A stretch of DNA of 32,472 nt from an uncultured Pyrinomonadaceae bacterium. GTDB taxonomy: Bacteria; Acidobacteriota; Blastocatellia; Pyrinomonadales; Pyrinomonadaceae. Made by a program: the position numbers and the translations under genes. The notes beneath the pieces were generated by a model that worked only from the letters and a program-made list of their open reading frames with translations, had not been told where the DNA came from and made no database searches. Below are positions 15,336 to 23,815 of this stretch, one piece after another (position 1 is the first letter of the stretch; each line of letters starts with the position of its first letter). The stretch spans positions 1-32,472 of the forward strand of contig CADCUR010000148.1 in the NCBI GenBank assembly GCA_902805935.1, written 5' to 3'.

Positions 15336-16349
15336 GTGACTGCTGTTTCCATCGAAAATCTTTCCAAAACTTATCCGACTCCGTTTCCGCGGTGGAAGAA
15401 ATTTTTTCGTCTGCCAATCAAGCCCGCCGTCGAAGCTGTGCGCGATGTTTCGTTTGAAATCGCCGAAAACGAAACTTTCGGACTCATCGGGCGCAACGGC
15501 GCGGGCAAAACGACTTTGACGAAAATTATCGCTACCTTAGTTCAGCCGACGAGCGGAACGGTTTCGGTCAAAAATTATGATTCGGTTAAAGATGAAGTTC
15601 GAGTGCGTTCGCTCGTCGGTTTAGCGACCGCCGAAGAGCGTTCGTTTTACTGGCGGTTGACGGCTGAACAAAATCTTTTATTTTTTGCTCGTCTTTACGG
15701 GATGAGTGACGCGGCGGCGCGGCGGCGAATCGGCGAGATTTTTGAACAATTGAATTTAAGTGATTTAGCCGGACGGCGATTTTCCGAACTCTCGACCGGC
15801 AACAAACAGCGCCTAGCGATTGCGCGGGCGATTTTGCCGCAGCCGCCGATTCTGTTACTGGACGAGCCGACGCGCTCGCTCGACCCGCTCGCCGCCGAAG
15901 CGATGCGCCGTCTGATTTTATCCCTAAAAGACGTTTCGATTCTGCTGACTTCGCACAATCTTTCGGAAGTCGAAGAACTCTGTCATCGCGTGGCGATTAT
16001 CTCGAATGGCGAAATCCGCGTTGTTGATTCGCCGCAAAACTTGCGCCGACAAAATAAACAAACACAAACTGTCAAAATTACTCTGAGGGGAATTTCCGAA
16101 AGTTCGGTGCGCGAAAATCTGTCAGAAAAACTCGCCGACTTTAAAATCGAAAATCAAACCGAAACTGTTTATTTAATTTTCGAGCGCGAAGCCGACGACG
16201 AGCTTTTAGGCGAAACGGTTGCGCTTCTCAAAAACAACGGCGCGAAAATCTTAGATGTCGAAACCTCCAAGCCGACACTGCTTGACGTTTTGGAAAGTTA
16301 TGAAGCAGGTTTCGGAGCGGATGAGTTTTTTCGGTGTAAATTAAAATGA
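15336..16349 (+). CDS. ABC-2-type transporter ATP-binding protein
   Basis: This cytoplasmic ABC ATPase has Walker A GRNGAGKTTL, a Q-loop region ending LVGLATAEERSFYWRLTAEQ, the signature LSTGNKQRL (a common exporter variant of LSGGQ), Walker B ILLLDEPTRSLDP and an H-loop TSHNLSEVEEL. The C-terminal 100 residues form the extra domain seen in CcmA/NatA-like proteins. The chosen start is GTG 15336 (TAVSIENLSKTYP), about where the family begins, giving 337 residues; an in-frame GTG at 15303 adds eleven residues and sits just after a -10-like box. It belongs to the exporter-type family, not DppD/F, so it probably does not power the upstream permeases. No ABC-2 permease follows. Its stop overlaps the pxpB start (ATGA). 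Confidence 0.9.
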   Translation: MTAVSIENLSKTYPTPFPRWKKFFRLPIKPAVEAVRDVSFEIAENETFGLIGRNGAGKTTLTKIIATLVQPTSGTVSVKNYDSVKDEVRVRSLVGLATAEERSFYWRLTAEQNLLFFARLYGMSDAAARRRIGEIFEQLNLSDLAGRRFSELSTGNKQRLAIARAILPQPPILLLDEPTRSLDPLAAEAMRRLILSLKDVSILLTSHNLSEVEELCHRVAIISNGEIRVVDSPQNLRRQNKQTQTVKITLRGISESSVRENLSEKLADFKIENQTETVYLIFEREADDELLGETVALLKNNGAKILDVETSKPTLLDVLESYEAGFGADEFFRCKLK

Positions 16350-17026
16350 GTTTCAAAATTTTCCCGCTCGGCGACGCGAGTTTAACCGTTGAGTTCGGCA
16401 ATAAAATTTCCGCCGAGTTAAATAATCGCGTCGTAAATCTCGCCGCTTTTTTCGATGTAAATCCATTTCCGGGTTTCGTCGAAACGGTTCCCGCTTACGC
16501 TTCGCTGTCGGTTTTTTACGATGTTTCTATTGTGCGAAAAAACTTTCCCGATTTTTCGACGGCTTTTGAGGCAATTAAAAACATTACCGAAAACGCCTTA
16601 CAAAATCTCGATCCTTTACAGGAGAACAAGCCGCGTCTGGTCGAGATTCCCGTTTGCTTTGACGCAGGATACGCGCTCGATTTAGATTCGGTCGCCGCGC
16701 TGAATAATCTCAAAGCAGGCAACGTTATCAGAATTTTTCTCGCCGCAACTTATCGCGTTTATATGCTCGGATTTCTGCCCGGTTTCGCGTATATGGGCGA
16801 AGTTGACGAACGCATCGCCGCCCCGCGCAAAACGTCGCCACGTTTGAAAGTTCCGAAGGGAAGCGTTGGGATTGCGGGCAGACAAACGGGAATTTATTCG
16901 ATTGAATCGCCCGGCGGTTGGCAGATTATTGGAAAGACAAACGTCGAACTTTTCACGCCCGAAGCTGAGTCGCCGACATTTTTGCGTGCTGGCGATAATG
17001 TAAAATTTTATGAAGCGAAACTTTAA
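16346..17026 (+). CDS. pxpB: 5-oxoprolinase subunit B / KipI-like protein
   Basis: The 226-residue protein matches PxpB/KipI (allophanate hydrolase subunit 1 fold). It has PLGDASLTVEFGN at the start, the hallmark YMLGFLPGFAYMGEVDERIA followed by PRKTSPRLKVPKGSVGIAGR, QTGIYSIESPGGWQIIGKT, and an ending with LRAGDNVKF. In the PxpABC complex it takes part in ATP-dependent cleavage of 5-oxoproline to glutamate; KipI in Bacillus inhibits the sporulation kinase KinA. Here pxpC and pxpA are missing from the usual positions: the stop TAATG overlaps a 36-codon frame that does not look like PxpC, and the next gene is on the other strand. The start overlaps the ATPase gene by 4 bp. Confidence 0.9.
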   Translation: MSFKIFPLGDASLTVEFGNKISAELNNRVVNLAAFFDVNPFPGFVETVPAYASLSVFYDVSIVRKNFPDFSTAFEAIKNITENALQNLDPLQENKPRLVEIPVCFDAGYALDLDSVAALNNLKAGNVIRIFLAATYRVYMLGFLPGFAYMGEVDERIAAPRKTSPRLKVPKGSVGIAGRQTGIYSIESPGGWQIIGKTNVELFTPEAESPTFLRAGDNVKFYEAKL

Positions 17027-17086
17027 TGAGAACTCAGGCGGCGGCGAACTCGTTTGCCGATTGCATTGAACACTTTTGGCTTCCGC

Positions 17087-17695
17087 TCAAATTATTTTCT
17101 TCTCAATCAACTTCTTTTTTAATTCACTAACATCCGGCAGATGCAAAATTTGAAATCCGCATTCCTCCGCCGCTTCCACATTCGGCTGGCGGTCGTCAAT
17201 CAACAAACAACGACCGGCGGGGGCTTGCGTTATCTGCAGCACTTTCCGGTAAATTTCCAAGTTCGGTTTGGCAACGCCCAAAAAACAGGAACTGAAAAAG
17301 TTTGAAAAGTAGCGTTTCAGTCCAAATTTTTCGATACGATAAAGATTGAGTTCGAGCGATTCGTTATTTAAGACCGATAAATAATATTGATTTTCGAGAC
17401 GCAGCTTATCCAGCATCTCAAAACTTTTCGGATGCGCCTGCGATTGATTTTCCATAAAATCAACGAATTGCTTTTCGGAAAAATCTCGGTCTTTGTAAAA
17501 AATCACTTCGTTTAAGTAATCGCTTCTCGATGTTCCGCCGATTTCAAACTTTTCGACCGCATCTTTGTGGTGAATTTCGCTTTCCTGAAAATTGTAACCG
17601 AAATGTTCGGCGGCATTTTCTCTTGAAGTGTGATCCCAGGCATTGGTCAGACAAACACCGCCCAAATCAAAAAATATATGCGTGATTTCCTTCAT
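17087..17695 (-). CDS. HAD-superfamily hydrolase (subfamily IA)
   Basis: The 202-residue cytoplasmic protein is a HAD phosphatase-like enzyme. Motif I is FFDLGGVCLTN with nucleophile Asp10; the usual second Asp is Gly12, as in the DLGGV/DLGNV group that includes the sugar-phosphate phosphatase YihX. Motif II is around LSVLNNES (106-113), motif III Lys143 (VAKPNLEIY) and motif IV IDDRQPNVEAAEECGF with Asp167 and Asp168. The cap is a small helical domain (about 20-90). The natural substrate is unknown; without the second Asp the general acid must come from elsewhere. It starts 12 bp after the beta-CASP ribonuclease gene, so the two are probably co-transcribed. Confidence 0.88.
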   Translation of the reverse strand: MKEITHIFFDLGGVCLTNAWDHTSRENAAEHFGYNFQESEIHHKDAVEKFEIGGTSRSDYLNEVIFYKDRDFSEKQFVDFMENQSQAHPKSFEMLDKLRLENQYYLSVLNNESLELNLYRIEKFGLKRYFSNFFSSCFLGVAKPNLEIYRKVLQITQAPAGRCLLIDDRQPNVEAAEECGFQILHLPDVSELKKKLIEKKII

Positions 17696-17707
17696 TGCGT
17701 TTTAATT

Positions 17708-19111
17708 TTATGTTAACTCAATCGTTTGCTCGTAGCTCGGCACTTCGACGTTCCAACCGAATCTTTCGCGGATGTGTCCCGCCATTGCTTCGGCGGCATC
17801 GGGTTCGCCGTGCGTTGTAAAAACTAATTTCGGCGTGTTCTGCAAACCTTCGAGCCAACGCAGCACGGCCTTCCAGTCAGCGTGGGCGGAAAAGCCTTCG
17901 ATTCGTCGGACGTGGCAGCGCACGGGAATCCATTCTTTGAAAATCTTCACTTCCCTTTCGCCGTCCAAAATTCTTCTGCCCGTGGTTCCCGCCGCTTGGT
18001 AGCCGACGAAAACGAGCGTTGCGTTTTCATCGGGCAAAACCCTCATCGCGTGATGCAGCACGCGCCCGCCGGTCATCATTCCCGACGCGGAAATAATGAT
18101 GCGCGTTCCTCGTTCGTCGTTTAATCTGATTGATTCGTCGCGGCTCGAAGCCGTCAGCATCGAACCCGTTCGCAGCGGATGACGTTTGCCCGCCAGAATG
18201 CTCGCGTATTCTTCGTCGTGTTCTTCGGAAAAACGGTTATAAACCTGCGTCGCCTGCGCCGCCATCGGCGAATCAACGCGCACCGGCAAAACGGGAATCT
18301 TTTTTGCATCTTCGAGTTCACGAATCAGATATAAAATCTCCTGCGTTCTGCCAATGGCAAACGCCGGAATCAAAATCGGCGCGTCGCGTTTTGCGGCTTC
18401 GTTAATCACTTCCGCCATTTGCTCTTCGCTCGATTCGTCGCCGTGCAGACGATTGCCGTAAGTTGACTCGACCATCACGTAATCGGCGACAGTCGGCGCG
18501 GTCGGGTCTCGAATAATCGACTGGTCGTAATGTCCCAAATCGCCGGAGAAAAGAAATTTTACGCTTTTATCGTTTTCACGCGCGTTTTCCATTTCGACTA
18601 AAACCAGACTCGCGCCCAAAATATGTCCGGCGACGTTAAAGCTCGCTTTGAAATTTTCGGCGATTTCAACCGGAACGCCGTCGTTCGGAATCGGCACAAG
18701 TAATTTCAGCGCGCGGTTAACGTCCGCTTCGTCGTAAAGCGGCAGCGCAGGCGCGTGGCGCGTCAAGTTTTTCCGATTGCGGTAATCGGCTTCTTCTTCC
18801 TGCAATCTGCCGGAATCGGGCAACAAAATTTTCAGCAAATCGGCGGTCGCCCGCGAGGTGAAAACTTTTCCCTTGAAACCAAGTTTTACGAGACGCGGCA
18901 GATAACCCGTGTGGTCAATGTGCGCGTGTGTGATAATCACCGCATCTATTTCGCGCGGGTCAAACGGCGGCGCTTCCCAGTTGCGCATCCGTAGTTCCTT
19001 CAAACCCTGAAACAGTCCGCAGTCAATCAAAACTTTTTTGCCGTCGTGTTCGAGCAGGTATTTTGAGCCGGTTACCGTCCCGACTCCGCCGTAAAATGAA
19101 ATCTTCGCCAT
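17708..19111 (-). CDS. Metallo-beta-lactamase / beta-CASP-type ribonuclease
   Basis: The 467-residue protein has the MBL metal-binding motif THAHIDHTGYLPR (His62, His64, Asp66, His67), a further histidine in FNVAGHILGAS, the aspartate in FSGDLGH, and the beta-CASP domain with ESTYGNRLH, SPMAAQATQVY and SGMMTGGR. It ends with GFSAHAD and FTTHGEPDAAE. This is the CPSF/YSH1-like RNA-processing nuclease arrangement of bacterial proteins of this length (450-470), so an RNase is likely. There are no KH domains. It has an excellent ribosome binding site (AGGAG 6 nt before the ATG) and is transcribed with the downstream HAD gene. Confidence 0.93.
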   Translation of the reverse strand: MAKISFYGGVGTVTGSKYLLEHDGKKVLIDCGLFQGLKELRMRNWEAPPFDPREIDAVIITHAHIDHTGYLPRLVKLGFKGKVFTSRATADLLKILLPDSGRLQEEEADYRNRKNLTRHAPALPLYDEADVNRALKLLVPIPNDGVPVEIAENFKASFNVAGHILGASLVLVEMENARENDKSVKFLFSGDLGHYDQSIIRDPTAPTVADYVMVESTYGNRLHGDESSEEQMAEVINEAAKRDAPILIPAFAIGRTQEILYLIRELEDAKKIPVLPVRVDSPMAAQATQVYNRFSEEHDEEYASILAGKRHPLRTGSMLTASSRDESIRLNDERGTRIIISASGMMTGGRVLHHAMRVLPDENATLVFVGYQAAGTTGRRILDGEREVKIFKEWIPVRCHVRRIEGFSAHADWKAVLRWLEGLQNTPKLVFTTHGEPDAAEAMAGHIRERFGWNVEVPSYEQTIELT

Positions 19112-19187
19112 CCATTTCTCCTAAAATATTGTTTCGTAATGCGCTCTGATTTTCCGCTTTTTGTTAAAATATGTAAATTGAAGACAG

Positions 19188-20825
19188 ATGTTGATTCAAA
19201 ATACAGAATCGAAAGTCCGCATTCTCCGAAAGCCGGCAATCATTCGGCACATTAAATATGTCGCGGTTTGGGTATTTTTTACGTTGATTACCGTCGGCGC
19301 CTTGACGACTTGCCGAAGTCCGCAAAAAACAGAGCTGCGGAAACTCGTTCCGAACGACGCGATTATTTACCTCGAAACTGAAAACATTGCCCGCACGCTT
19401 GAATCCTTAACAGCAAGCCAGGCATTCCAGAGGCTCGCCGGAAGCGTGCCGGATTATTCGATTTTTGAAAATATGCAGATTGCCGTCGCCGTCACCGGCT
19501 TTGAAACGACTGCCGAGAACGCCGTGCTGAATTTCAAACCGCGTTTTGTAGCCGTCGCCGAAACTCACGCTTGGTCTTGGCAAACCGTCTCAATCGCCGA
19601 AAATCAGCTTGCCGGTTTGGTCGTAAAAAATTTCGGCAACGACGCGAAACTCGAAAAGACCTACAGAGATGGCGGCACGTTTTTCACCTGGACGGCAAGC
19701 GACAATCGGCGCGTTTACGCCTTTATTCGCGGCAGTTTGATTTATTTCGGCACGGACGCCGCGGCGATTGAAAAATGTCTGGCGATTCAAAAAGGCGAAA
19801 CCGAAAGTTTGGCAATCAACGAATCGCTGACGCGCGTTTATACGGAAAACAATCTGGCTTTCGGCTACGTGTCCCTCGAAGGCGTTAAACAAATCGCCGC
19901 GCTCGCCGGGGTTTCCGTCGCCGTCGAAGCGACGGAGGAAGCCGACGGCAGAAGTTTCGTTGCCGAAATTTTGCCGCAGATTTTACAAAACACAACCAGA
20001 GAAATCATCTGGACGGCGAATAAAACCGAACGCGGAATCAAAGACGTATTTTCAATTTCATTGACGACCGAAACTGCTTCGGTCCTAAAAGAAATTTTGA
20101 AAACGGCAGCGCAACCGACCGGCGACTCTATTGATTTTCTGCCGACGGAATTCTACTCAGCGACTCGGTATAACCTAGAAAGTCCTTTGACTGCCTGGCG
20201 CGGTTTGCTTTTCGTCACAACGAAAAACACCGACGCGGCGCGCGGCAATTTGTTGCTTCGATTTTCCGACTCGCTGCTTGAACCGTATGGAATCTCCAAC
20301 GCGGGAACTTTTCTGAGCCAGATTGACTCGGAAATTCTCACCGCACAGTTTGACGCGGCGGGCGAACGAAGCGCGGCGATTGTCACGGTCAAGGACGCGG
20401 AAAAATTAAAGTCTTCGATTTCCAAAGAAATCAATTTCCAACTTGCGCCGACGATGCGGAACAACGCTGAAATTTGGTTCTCCGAAGACAAACGCATTGC
20501 GGCGGCGTTCGTCGAAAACAAGTTAATTTTAGGCGACGAAGAAAGCGTTTTGAAATGTCTGCGAACCAAACAAAGCCGAAAAAGTTTTGCTGAAAACAGC
20601 GCTTTTCAACTTTTTTCAAACAGTAAATCTGCCGCTGCAACTTTTGGAACTGATTACGACTCGGCTGAAAAAATCGTCGGAGTTTTAGCGGTAAACAAAA
20701 ATGGAAACGAAAAACCGGCGACGTTTTATTTTACGGAAACGCGTTTCGATGAAAAAGGAATTGAGCGCGTAACAGTCTCTGATTTTGGCTTGCTCGGCAC
20801 AATTTTGAAACAACTCGAAAAATGA
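19188..20825 (+). CDS. DUF3352-like membrane-anchored or exported protein
   Basis: The 545-residue protein has a basic N-terminus and one hydrophobic segment (about 23-42, VAVWVFFTLITVGALTTC) followed by a long exported region. The cysteine after LTT is not in a good lipobox, so an anchor or uncleaved signal is likelier than a lipoprotein. LRKLVPNDAIIYLETENIAR at 50-69 and the later IRGSLIYFGTDAAAIEKCL and AAAFVENKLILGDEESVLKC are the repeated elements of DUF3352-like proteins, in which a 'potential to be judged' strand is followed by a flagged index. Their function is unknown. No Shine-Dalgarno sequence is evident. It is divergent from the beta-CASP gene (76-bp gap) and convergent with the SprT-like gene. 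Confidence 0.7.
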   Translation: MLIQNTESKVRILRKPAIIRHIKYVAVWVFFTLITVGALTTCRSPQKTELRKLVPNDAIIYLETENIARTLESLTASQAFQRLAGSVPDYSIFENMQIAVAVTGFETTAENAVLNFKPRFVAVAETHAWSWQTVSIAENQLAGLVVKNFGNDAKLEKTYRDGGTFFTWTASDNRRVYAFIRGSLIYFGTDAAAIEKCLAIQKGETESLAINESLTRVYTENNLAFGYVSLEGVKQIAALAGVSVAVEATEEADGRSFVAEILPQILQNTTREIIWTANKTERGIKDVFSISLTTETASVLKEILKTAAQPTGDSIDFLPTEFYSATRYNLESPLTAWRGLLFVTTKNTDAARGNLLLRFSDSLLEPYGISNAGTFLSQIDSEILTAQFDAAGERSAAIVTVKDAEKLKSSISKEINFQLAPTMRNNAEIWFSEDKRIAAAFVENKLILGDEESVLKCLRTKQSRKSFAENSAFQLFSNSKSAAATFGTDYDSAEKIVGVLAVNKNGNEKPATFYFTETRFDEKGIERVTVSDFGLLGTILKQLEK

Positions 20826-20879
20826 AAAAGCGGAAGAACAATAAATTAAACATTTGAAATCCGGTAAACTTTCGCACTT

Positions 20880-20910
20880 CACTTTTTCACTTTTTCACTT
20901 TTTCACTTTT
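20880..20910. repeat. Octamer tandem repeat CACTTTTT, about four units, over the SprT-like gene's stop codon
   Basis: CACTTTTT repeats at 20880, 20888, 20896 and 20904 (last unit 7 of 8 bp). On the minus strand this is GTGAAAAA. It encodes the C-terminal SEKVKK of the SprT-like protein, and its GTGA gives that gene's TGA stop at 20889-20887. A worn complementary arm (GAAAAATGAAAAAG) lies at the end of the convergent gene near 20817. The same octamer occurs at 25703. Confidence 0.85.
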
Positions 20911-21648
20911 CCTCTTTACGCTTCTCTTTAATTTTCCGGCATTACGCTCAATCCAATTTTCGGCTTCAGTAAAACGAGCGAACTTTTTCTCATCACGCCG
21001 AAACTTCGGCGTGTGATTGTAACGTCTGCCGTCGCGCAGCGTCGTCGGGTGAAAGATATGCAGCATCTCGTGAAAAACGACGAACTCCGCTACATACGCC
21101 GGAACTTTCGCATCGTCCAGCGATTTGCTGATGATAATAGCCTGATGCGTCGAATCGTGATGTCCCAGAATCCGGTAAGTTTTTCGCGCCGACCACGACA
21201 AAATCGGTTTTTCGATGGCGTTTTGAAAATACGTCCGATTTAATCTGGCGAAAATTTCGTCCAAATCATAAATTTCGCCTTTCGGCGAAGTGATGATTTT
21301 TCGTCCATTCGCTCGTTTGTTTTCAACTGCCTTCGCCTGCATTTCCCGACTTTTGACAAACGATTGATAAATTTTCGCGGCGAGCGGCGGAACTTTTTTT
21401 CGCAGAAGTTTAGCGACCAGAATAAACGCCAAAGCCCTTTGCGCATCGAGCGGCGCGTTTTGGCAAATTTCCGCCAGACGCACGAAAATTTTGCCGCCGC
21501 GAAGCCGAATCGTGTGATTGATTCCGACATACGGATAAAAACGCACTTCGATGTCGGGCGTCACGCGGTTTGGGTCAAGAGTTTGAAACGCTTCTTCGTA
21601 AAATTTTCTAAGCATCGAAAAATCGGCGGGAGCGCGGTTGTTTATCAT
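20887..21648 (-). CDS. SprT-like zinc metallopeptidase
   Basis: The 253-residue soluble protein carries a SprT/WSS1-like gluzincin domain in its C-terminal half. LDEIFARLNRTYFQNAI precedes SWSARKTYRILGHHD, then the active site FHEMLHIFHP with zinc ligands His193 and His197 and catalytic Glu194; the third ligand is probably His212 in RYNHTPKFRRDEKKF. The N-terminal 120 residues include FYPYVGINHTIRLRGGKIFV and a helical part of unknown role. SprT-like enzymes cleave proteins, in eukaryotes DNA-protein crosslinks; the bacterial role is uncertain. The last residues SEKVKK are encoded by the octamer repeat. The start is ATG without a Shine-Dalgarno sequence. Confidence 0.85.
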   Translation of the reverse strand: MINNRAPADFSMLRKFYEEAFQTLDPNRVTPDIEVRFYPYVGINHTIRLRGGKIFVRLAEICQNAPLDAQRALAFILVAKLLRKKVPPLAAKIYQSFVKSREMQAKAVENKRANGRKIITSPKGEIYDLDEIFARLNRTYFQNAIEKPILSWSARKTYRILGHHDSTHQAIIISKSLDDAKVPAYVAEFVVFHEMLHIFHPTTLRDGRRYNHTPKFRRDEKKFARFTEAENWIERNAGKLKRSVKRKSEKVKK

Positions 21649-21754
21649 AGTTTAACTGAAATTTCTTGACACGAACGAGAGAGAAATGCTATTGCTTTTA
21701 ATAGCTTAAGAATACCGTCCGCAAGCGGTGTTCTTCAAATTCGCCAAATGAAAA
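21649..21754 (+). promoter_or_regulatory. hrcA operon promoter region with a non-CIRCE palindrome
   Basis: TTGACA at 21666-21671 is a perfect -35 box. At the expected -10 position there is no good hexamer. Instead an inverted repeat GCTATT (21688-21693), 6 bp, AATAGC (21700-21705) covers it. The canonical HrcA operator CIRCE (TTAGCACTC, 9 bp, GAGTGCTAA) is not present between the SprT-like and hrcA starts. The palindrome is a candidate operator by position only. Confidence 0.45.
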
Positions 21755-22885
21755 ATGGCTGTCTCAGATGAACGTCCGACAACCGAAAAAAGTTTCTCTA
21801 CGGCTCCAAACGCTCGCGGACGGATAATTCTTTCCGCCATAATCAACGAACATCTCGTGACGGGCGAGCCAATCGGCTCGAAAATTATCGCCGAAAAATT
21901 CGCCAACCACGCCGGTTTGAGTTCGGCGACGATTCGCAGCGTGATGAGCGATTTGGAAGATTTCGGACTCGTAGAACAGCCGCACACTTCCGCCGGGCGA
22001 ATCCCGACCGATAAAGGTTACCGGTTTTACGTGGATAATTTGTTGGGCGTTCTGCAACTCTCGAACGCGGATTTGAGTTTGATCAATAAAGAACTCGGAT
22101 TGGGCGAACTCGAATCGCCAAACGCGCCCGACCGTTTGATGGAAAAAACTTCGCAGCTTCTCTCGGCTCTTTCTCAAAACGTCGGCATTGTCGTCTCTCC
22201 GAGTTTGGCGAAAGACCGTCTGCAGCATATCGAGTTCGTCAACTTGTCGGACAAACGCATTCTCGTGGTGCTGGTTTCTGCGCCGAACATCGTGCATAAC
22301 AAGATAATTCGGCTCAACGAAACTTTCTCGAATGAACAGCTCGACCGCACTTCAAATTATTTGAACGCCAGGTTTAGCGGGAAAAGTCTGGCGGAGATTC
22401 GGACGGAGATTTTGAAATTGATGCACGAGGAAACCGCGCTGTTTGATAAATTGCTGCAAACGGCGATGATTCTCTGCTCGCAAAGTATTGAGAGCGAAGC
22501 CGATAATCAAGGCGAGGTTTACGTCGGCGGCGCGTCGAACATTCTAACCAAGCCCGACTTTGCCGACCTTGAAAGATTGCGCGACTTGCTTCGCACGATT
22601 GAAGAGAAAACGCGGCTCGTGCAAATTCTGACCGAATGTATCGAGCGCGACCCGTCTTTGAAATCCGACGTGCAGGTGGTTATCGGCAGCGAAAACTCCG
22701 CTTCGTCCCTGCGCGACTGCACGCTCATCACCGCGCCCTACCGCATCGGCGCGGGCGGCGGCAGCGTCGGAACGCTCAGCGTTCTCGGTCCCACGCGCAT
22801 CGAATACGCCCGAACGATTTCGATCGTCACCTACGTGGCAAGCATTCTCGAAAGAATAATGACGCAGGAACGCTCAAGTAGTTGA
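21755..22885 (+). CDS. hrcA: Heat-inducible transcription repressor HrcA
   Basis: The 376-residue protein begins with a winged-helix DNA-binding domain (about 20-85) carrying family motifs: RIILSAIINEHLVTGEPIGS, then HAGLSSATIRSVMSDLEDFG, then PHTSAGRIPTDKGYRFYVD. The dimerisation and GAF-like part follows, ending in IGAGGGSVGTLSVLGPTRIEYARTI, typical of HrcA. HrcA represses chaperone operons and is kept active by chaperonin. It opens the hrcA-grpE-dnaK cassette, with gaps of 39 and 57 bp. No Shine-Dalgarno sequence is visible. The expected CIRCE operator is missing upstream, so autoregulation may use another site. Confidence 0.95.
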   Translation: MAVSDERPTTEKSFSTAPNARGRIILSAIINEHLVTGEPIGSKIIAEKFANHAGLSSATIRSVMSDLEDFGLVEQPHTSAGRIPTDKGYRFYVDNLLGVLQLSNADLSLINKELGLGELESPNAPDRLMEKTSQLLSALSQNVGIVVSPSLAKDRLQHIEFVNLSDKRILVVLVSAPNIVHNKIIRLNETFSNEQLDRTSNYLNARFSGKSLAEIRTEILKLMHEETALFDKLLQTAMILCSQSIESEADNQGEVYVGGASNILTKPDFADLERLRDLLRTIEEKTRLVQILTECIERDPSLKSDVQVVIGSENSASSLRDCTLITAPYRIGAGGGSVGTLSVLGPTRIEYARTISIVTYVASILERIMTQERSSS

Positions 22886-22924
22886 TAAATCATTCGACAA
22901 AAACCGTCTGCAGACAAAACCGCA

Positions 22925-23758
22925 ATGAACCCCGAACAAAATCCGCAAAACACAAAAGGCGCTTCCGAAGAAACTGAAATGGACAGCACGCTTTCGATTG
23001 ACGAGTTTTTCAAACAACTCGAAGCTAAAGAAAGGGATTTGGATATTTCAGCCGAGCTGGTCATCGAAGTCAGCGAATCGGATGTCGGCGAACAGGATAT
23101 TTCCGATTTTCTGCAAATGGATTTATCCGCCGCGCCGCATAAACCCGAAACGGCAGTTACGATTTTTGGTAATCATCCGGCGCAGGTAGAAAATAATCCA
23201 ACGCTTCAGACGGAAGTCTCGAATCTGCGAAATCAGATTGCCCGGCTCGAAACCGAGCGCGCCGAGTTTTACGAAGCGTCGCGCCGTCGGCAAACGGATT
23301 TTGACAATTACAAAAACCGCGTCGAACGTGAGCGCAGCGAAACTTTTTGCAATCAAATAAGCAATCTGGCGACGCAGATGCTGCCCGTGGTTGATAATCT
23401 CAACCGCGCGCTGGATTCTTCAGAACACATCGCCAAAGAGTGCAGCCAGGATTTCAGACAGTTTTTTGAAGGCATTGTCCTTGTCAGCCAGCAGCTCAAC
23501 GAAATTTTGGCGGAGATGGGCGTGCAGCCGATTATCGCCGTCGGCGAACAGTTCGATCCGCATTACCACGAAGCCGTCGCCACCGAGACGACCGACCGCT
23601 GTCCCGCGCAAACCGTAACGGCGGAACTTCTGCGCGGCTACCGCATCGGCGATAAAGTGGTGCGCCCGTCAATGGTCAGAGTCTCCGTCGCCGACGCGAC
23701 CGGCAGTTCGCCGTCGCTTGTTTCGCTCGCCGATTTGAATGCCTCAAGAACCGAATAA
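22925..23758 (+). CDS. grpE: GrpE-like nucleotide exchange factor with acidic N-terminal extension
   Basis: The 277-residue protein has the GrpE domain in its second half. A long dimerising helix (about 93-150, LQTEVSNLRNQIARLETERA then RRRQTDFDNYKNRVERER) leads to the beta domain with VQPIIAVGEQFDPHYHEAVA, ELLRGYRIGDKVVRPSMVRV and a short tail. GrpE releases ADP from DnaK. It is clearly longer than E. coli GrpE (197) because of an acidic, probably disordered N-terminal region of about 90 residues (SIDEFFKQLEAKERDLDIS, SESDVGEQDISDF). It is paired with the dnaK 57 bp downstream. The start is ATG without a Shine-Dalgarno sequence. Confidence 0.94.
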   Translation: MNPEQNPQNTKGASEETEMDSTLSIDEFFKQLEAKERDLDISAELVIEVSESDVGEQDISDFLQMDLSAAPHKPETAVTIFGNHPAQVENNPTLQTEVSNLRNQIARLETERAEFYEASRRRQTDFDNYKNRVERERSETFCNQISNLATQMLPVVDNLNRALDSSEHIAKECSQDFRQFFEGIVLVSQQLNEILAEMGVQPIIAVGEQFDPHYHEAVATETTDRCPAQTVTAELLRGYRIGDKVVRPSMVRVSVADATGSSPSLVSLADLNASRTE

Positions 23759-23815
23759 TTTTTCAAAACCATCACGCAACCGAAATACAATACTCTTCTG
23801 CAGGGACTTTAAAGT

